A DNA stretch of 5,869 nt from CAZFXZ01 sp964523165 (lineage in GTDB: Bacteria > Patescibacteriota > Patescibacteriia > JACRDY01), in assembly GCA_964523165.1 (NCBI GenBank), contig CAZFXZ010000039.1, forward strand, positions 1 to 5,869, in the 5' to 3' direction. Shown one piece after another: positions 4,620 through 5,869 of the stretch; position 1 is the stretch's first letter; each line of letters opens with the position of its first letter. A program made the position numbers and the translations under genes. The notes under the pieces were generated by a model. That model worked only from the letters and a program-made list of their open reading frames with translations, searched no databases and was not told the DNA's origin.

Positions 4620-4740
4620 AATTATCCAGAGTGNNNNNNNNNNNNNNNNNNNNNNNNNNNNNNNNNNNNNNNNNNNNNNNNNNNNNNNNNNNNNNNNNNN
4701 NNNNNNNNNNNNNNNNNNNNNNNNNNNNNNNNNTTTTTTA
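4620..4740 (+). ncRNA. Probable SAM-I (S-box) riboswitch, mostly hidden in an assembly gap
   Basis: TTATCCAGAGTG (4622-4633) matches the strongly conserved 5' end of the SAM-I aptamer (TTATCnAGAGnGG, strand of P1 and the start of the kink-turn side). It lies directly downstream of an extended -10 promoter and upstream of metK, a classic S-box target. The gap (4634-4733) swallows the rest. The first bases after it are TTTTTT (4734-4739), fitting the T-run of a riboswitch-controlled terminator. If correct, high S-adenosylmethionine would stop transcription before metK. Seen: the 12-base match, promoter and T-run. Inferred: the whole element. A chance match cannot be excluded without the missing bases. 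Confidence 0.62.
4634..4733. other. Assembly gap of 100 N in the metK leader
   Basis: A second gap of exactly 100 N, so its true length is unknown. It falls in a stretch expected to be highly structured (riboswitch and terminator) and next to a tandem heptamer array; the array in particular could extend into it and explain the break. Confidence 0.97.
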
Positions 4741-4746
4741 TTAATC

Positions 4747-4813
4747 TGTATGCCGTATAGCGTATGCCGTAGTTGCTGTCTACACCATACACCATACGGC
4801 ATACGCCATACAT
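4747..4813. repeat. Inverted array of seven heptamers just before metK
   Basis: The left part reads TATGCCG, TATAGCG, TATGCCG (4749-4769). The right part reads CACCATA, CACCATA, CGGCATA, CGCCATA (4783-4810), which on the other strand is TATGGCG, TATGCCG, TATGGTG, TATGGTG. All seven units therefore fit TATRNYG or close to it, in two oppositely oriented blocks around a short spacer (4770-4782), so the region can form an imperfect hairpin. The array ends five bases before the metK ATG and takes up the place where a ribosome site would be. Spurious in-frame ATG codons lie inside it (for example 4750). Confidence 0.85.
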
Positions 4814-4815
4814 CT

Positions 4816-5775
4816 ATGTTAAAAACCGCCGAATGTGTTAGCCCTCTTCATCCTGATAAAATCTGCGATCGGATCAGCGACGCGATTTTGGATGAAGCTT
4901 TGCGCCAAGATCCTGATAGTCGCGTAGCTGTCGAAGTCATGGGCGGACATAATATTATTACCATCACCGGTGAAATGACGACCACAGGTTTTGTCGACGT
5001 GCCAAAAGTAGTCAAAACAATCGTCGGAGAAAATTACGGCGTGCAAACCAACATCGTCGCCCAAAGTCCGGAAATTGCTCACGGCGTCGACAGTGGTGGG
5101 GCTGGTGACCAGGGCATCATGATTGGCTATGCTTGTGCGGATAATCCAGCTATGATCCCGCAAGAATTATATTTGGCTCGCAGTTTAGCCATGTATATTT
5201 ATGAAATTCAGCCGGCTGACGGCAAGACGCAAATTACCCTAGATGAAAAAAACAATATCGCCACAGTCGTGGCCAGCTGGTGTGGTTTAGAAAAAAATAA
5301 ATTAGAAAAATTAATTAGCGATTGGGCCACAAAAAATAATTTAGGCATAAAAAACATTTTGGCCAATCCGGCCGGTGACTGGAACGTTGGTGGGTTTGCC
5401 TCGGACACCGGAGTCACCGGCCGCAAATTAGCCGTCGACAATTACGGTCCACAAATCCCCATCGGCGGCGGAGCGTTTAGTGGCAAAGACGCGACCAAAG
5501 TCGATCGCAGCGGCGCTTATATGGCTCGCAAAATCGCCGTTGATGTTTTGTGTAACGGCGAGTATCATGAAGTCGTGGTCAAGTTGGCTTACGCTATCGG
5601 TTATAAAGATCCGGTCATGATTTCAGTCGTCGCTGATGGCGTTGAAATCGATGTTGGTGACCAGTACGATTTAACGCCAACGGGCATAATAAAATTTTTG
5701 GATCTTAAAAAACCGCAGTTTGAGAAAACGGCACACTGGGGGCATTTTGGCCACGGCTTTACTTGGGAAAAATAA
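4816..5775 (+). CDS. metK: S-adenosylmethionine synthase (methionine adenosyltransferase), compact form, 319 aa
   Basis: Makes S-adenosylmethionine from methionine and ATP in the cytoplasm, as a dimer or tetramer with Mg2+ and K+. The signatures are clear: HPDK (12-15), GGHN and TGEMTT (43-56), GAGDQG (95-100), TGRKLAVDNYG (201-211), and the glycine-rich GGGAFSGKDATKVDRS (217-232). The last holds the lysines and aspartate that bind the triphosphate and metal; the protein ends with GHFGHGFTWEK. It is complete, but at 319 residues is clearly shorter than the about 384 of the E. coli enzyme. The loss is mainly in the central domain, where the stretch between the GYA segment (104-106) and the NPAG segment (184-187) is compact, and in the C-terminal tail. 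ATG 4816 starts exactly at the family N-terminus; the in-frame ATG at 4750 would translate the heptamer array. No Shine-Dalgarno is visible. Control is probably by a SAM-I riboswitch upstream. Confidence 0.95.
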   Translation: MLKTAECVSPLHPDKICDRISDAILDEALRQDPDSRVAVEVMGGHNIITITGEMTTTGFVDVPKVVKTIVGENYGVQTNIVAQSPEIAHGVDSGGAGDQGIMIGYACADNPAMIPQELYLARSLAMYIYEIQPADGKTQITLDEKNNIATVVASWCGLEKNKLEKLISDWATKNNLGIKNILANPAGDWNVGGFASDTGVTGRKLAVDNYGPQIPIGGGAFSGKDATKVDRSGAYMARKIAVDVLCNGEYHEVVVKLAYAIGYKDPVMISVVADGVEIDVGDQYDLTPTGIIKFLDLKKPQFEKTAHWGHFGHGFTWEK

Positions 5776-5782
5776 ACCCTCT

Positions 5783-5869
5783 CCTGTCATCCCGAGTGAG
5801 ATTACCAACCACTCTGTCATCCCGAGCGACTCTGAGCGAACGAAGTGAGTCGAAGAGGAGTCGAGGGAT
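5783..5869. repeat. Dispersed-type intergenic repeat with internal hairpin
   Basis: TGTCATCCCGAG occurs twice, 30 bases apart (5785-5796 and 5815-5826). The second copy begins an imperfect inverted repeat: ATCCC (5819-5823) with GGGAT (5865-5869), and CGACTC (5827-5832) with GAGTCG (5858-5863). A second GAGTCG at 5847-5852 offers an alternative pairing. This sequence type is, from memory, scattered between genes in many Patescibacteria assemblies; copy number here cannot be judged. It begins right after metK and has no T-run, so a terminator role is uncertain. The element may continue beyond the window. Confidence 0.7.

Noticed and set aside
4747..4813. CRISPR-like array
   Set aside because: The units are seven bases with no spacers and are in two opposed orientations.
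4611..4813. Minus-strand open frames that span the second gap
   Set aside because: They consist of N and translated heptamer repeat and have no independent support.
4750..4815. In-frame upstream start that would add 22 residues to MetK
   Set aside because: The extra codons translate the heptamer array, while the family N-terminus begins right at ATG 4816.

Overview
The window looks like a fragment of a small-genome bacterium, most plausibly a member of the Candidate Phyla Radiation (Patescibacteria). That placement is an inference from several features: compact gene versions (a 319-residue MetK, an 82-residue YdeI/OmpD-like protein), AT-leaning housekeeping genes with almost no Shine-Dalgarno sites, very short leaders, and an intergenic repeat of the 'tgtcatcccgag' kind that I remember from such genomes but could not look up. 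TGA is not used inside any gene, so the standard bacterial code fits. Two runs of exactly 100 N (3363-3462 and 4634-4733) show that this is a scaffold of three contigs with gaps of unknown true length.

Layout. Positions 1-163 hold a long hairpin, a GC-rich palindrome and a terminator for a minus-strand gene. Positions 164-463 (minus) encode a 99-residue winged-helix-like protein; divergent from it, 624-743 encodes a 39-residue single-span membrane protein with its own terminator. Next come an 82-residue YdeI/OmpD-like protein (825-1073), a TagF/TagB-like CDP-glycerol glycerophosphotransferase-family protein (1219-2187), and a DEAD-box RNA helicase (2227 to about 3515, broken by the first gap). 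A seven-span, PQ-loop/SWEET-like membrane protein (3613-4197) converges on a 99-residue membrane-anchored protein on the minus strand (4220-4519). The window ends with metK, S-adenosylmethionine synthase (4816-5775), and an imperfect dispersed repeat.

The genes do not form one operon. Nearly every one has its own promoter and many have their own terminator. They fall into two styles. The housekeeping-like genes use TTG/TTA leucine codons, have no Shine-Dalgarno, and often place a TATAAT-like box 9-13 bases before the ATG, which predicts nearly leaderless mRNAs. The three small genes (164-463, 624-743, 4220-4519) are CTG-rich, have a perfect GGAGG Shine-Dalgarno and a tight intrinsic terminator; the two minus-strand ones also have a good TTGACA-type promoter. 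They look like self-contained cassettes placed between core genes.

The most informative regulatory signal lies upstream of metK. An extended -10 promoter is followed by the first bases of a SAM-I (S-box) riboswitch, then the second gap, then a T-run that fits its terminator. Between that T-run and the metK start codon sits an inverted array of seven heptamers.
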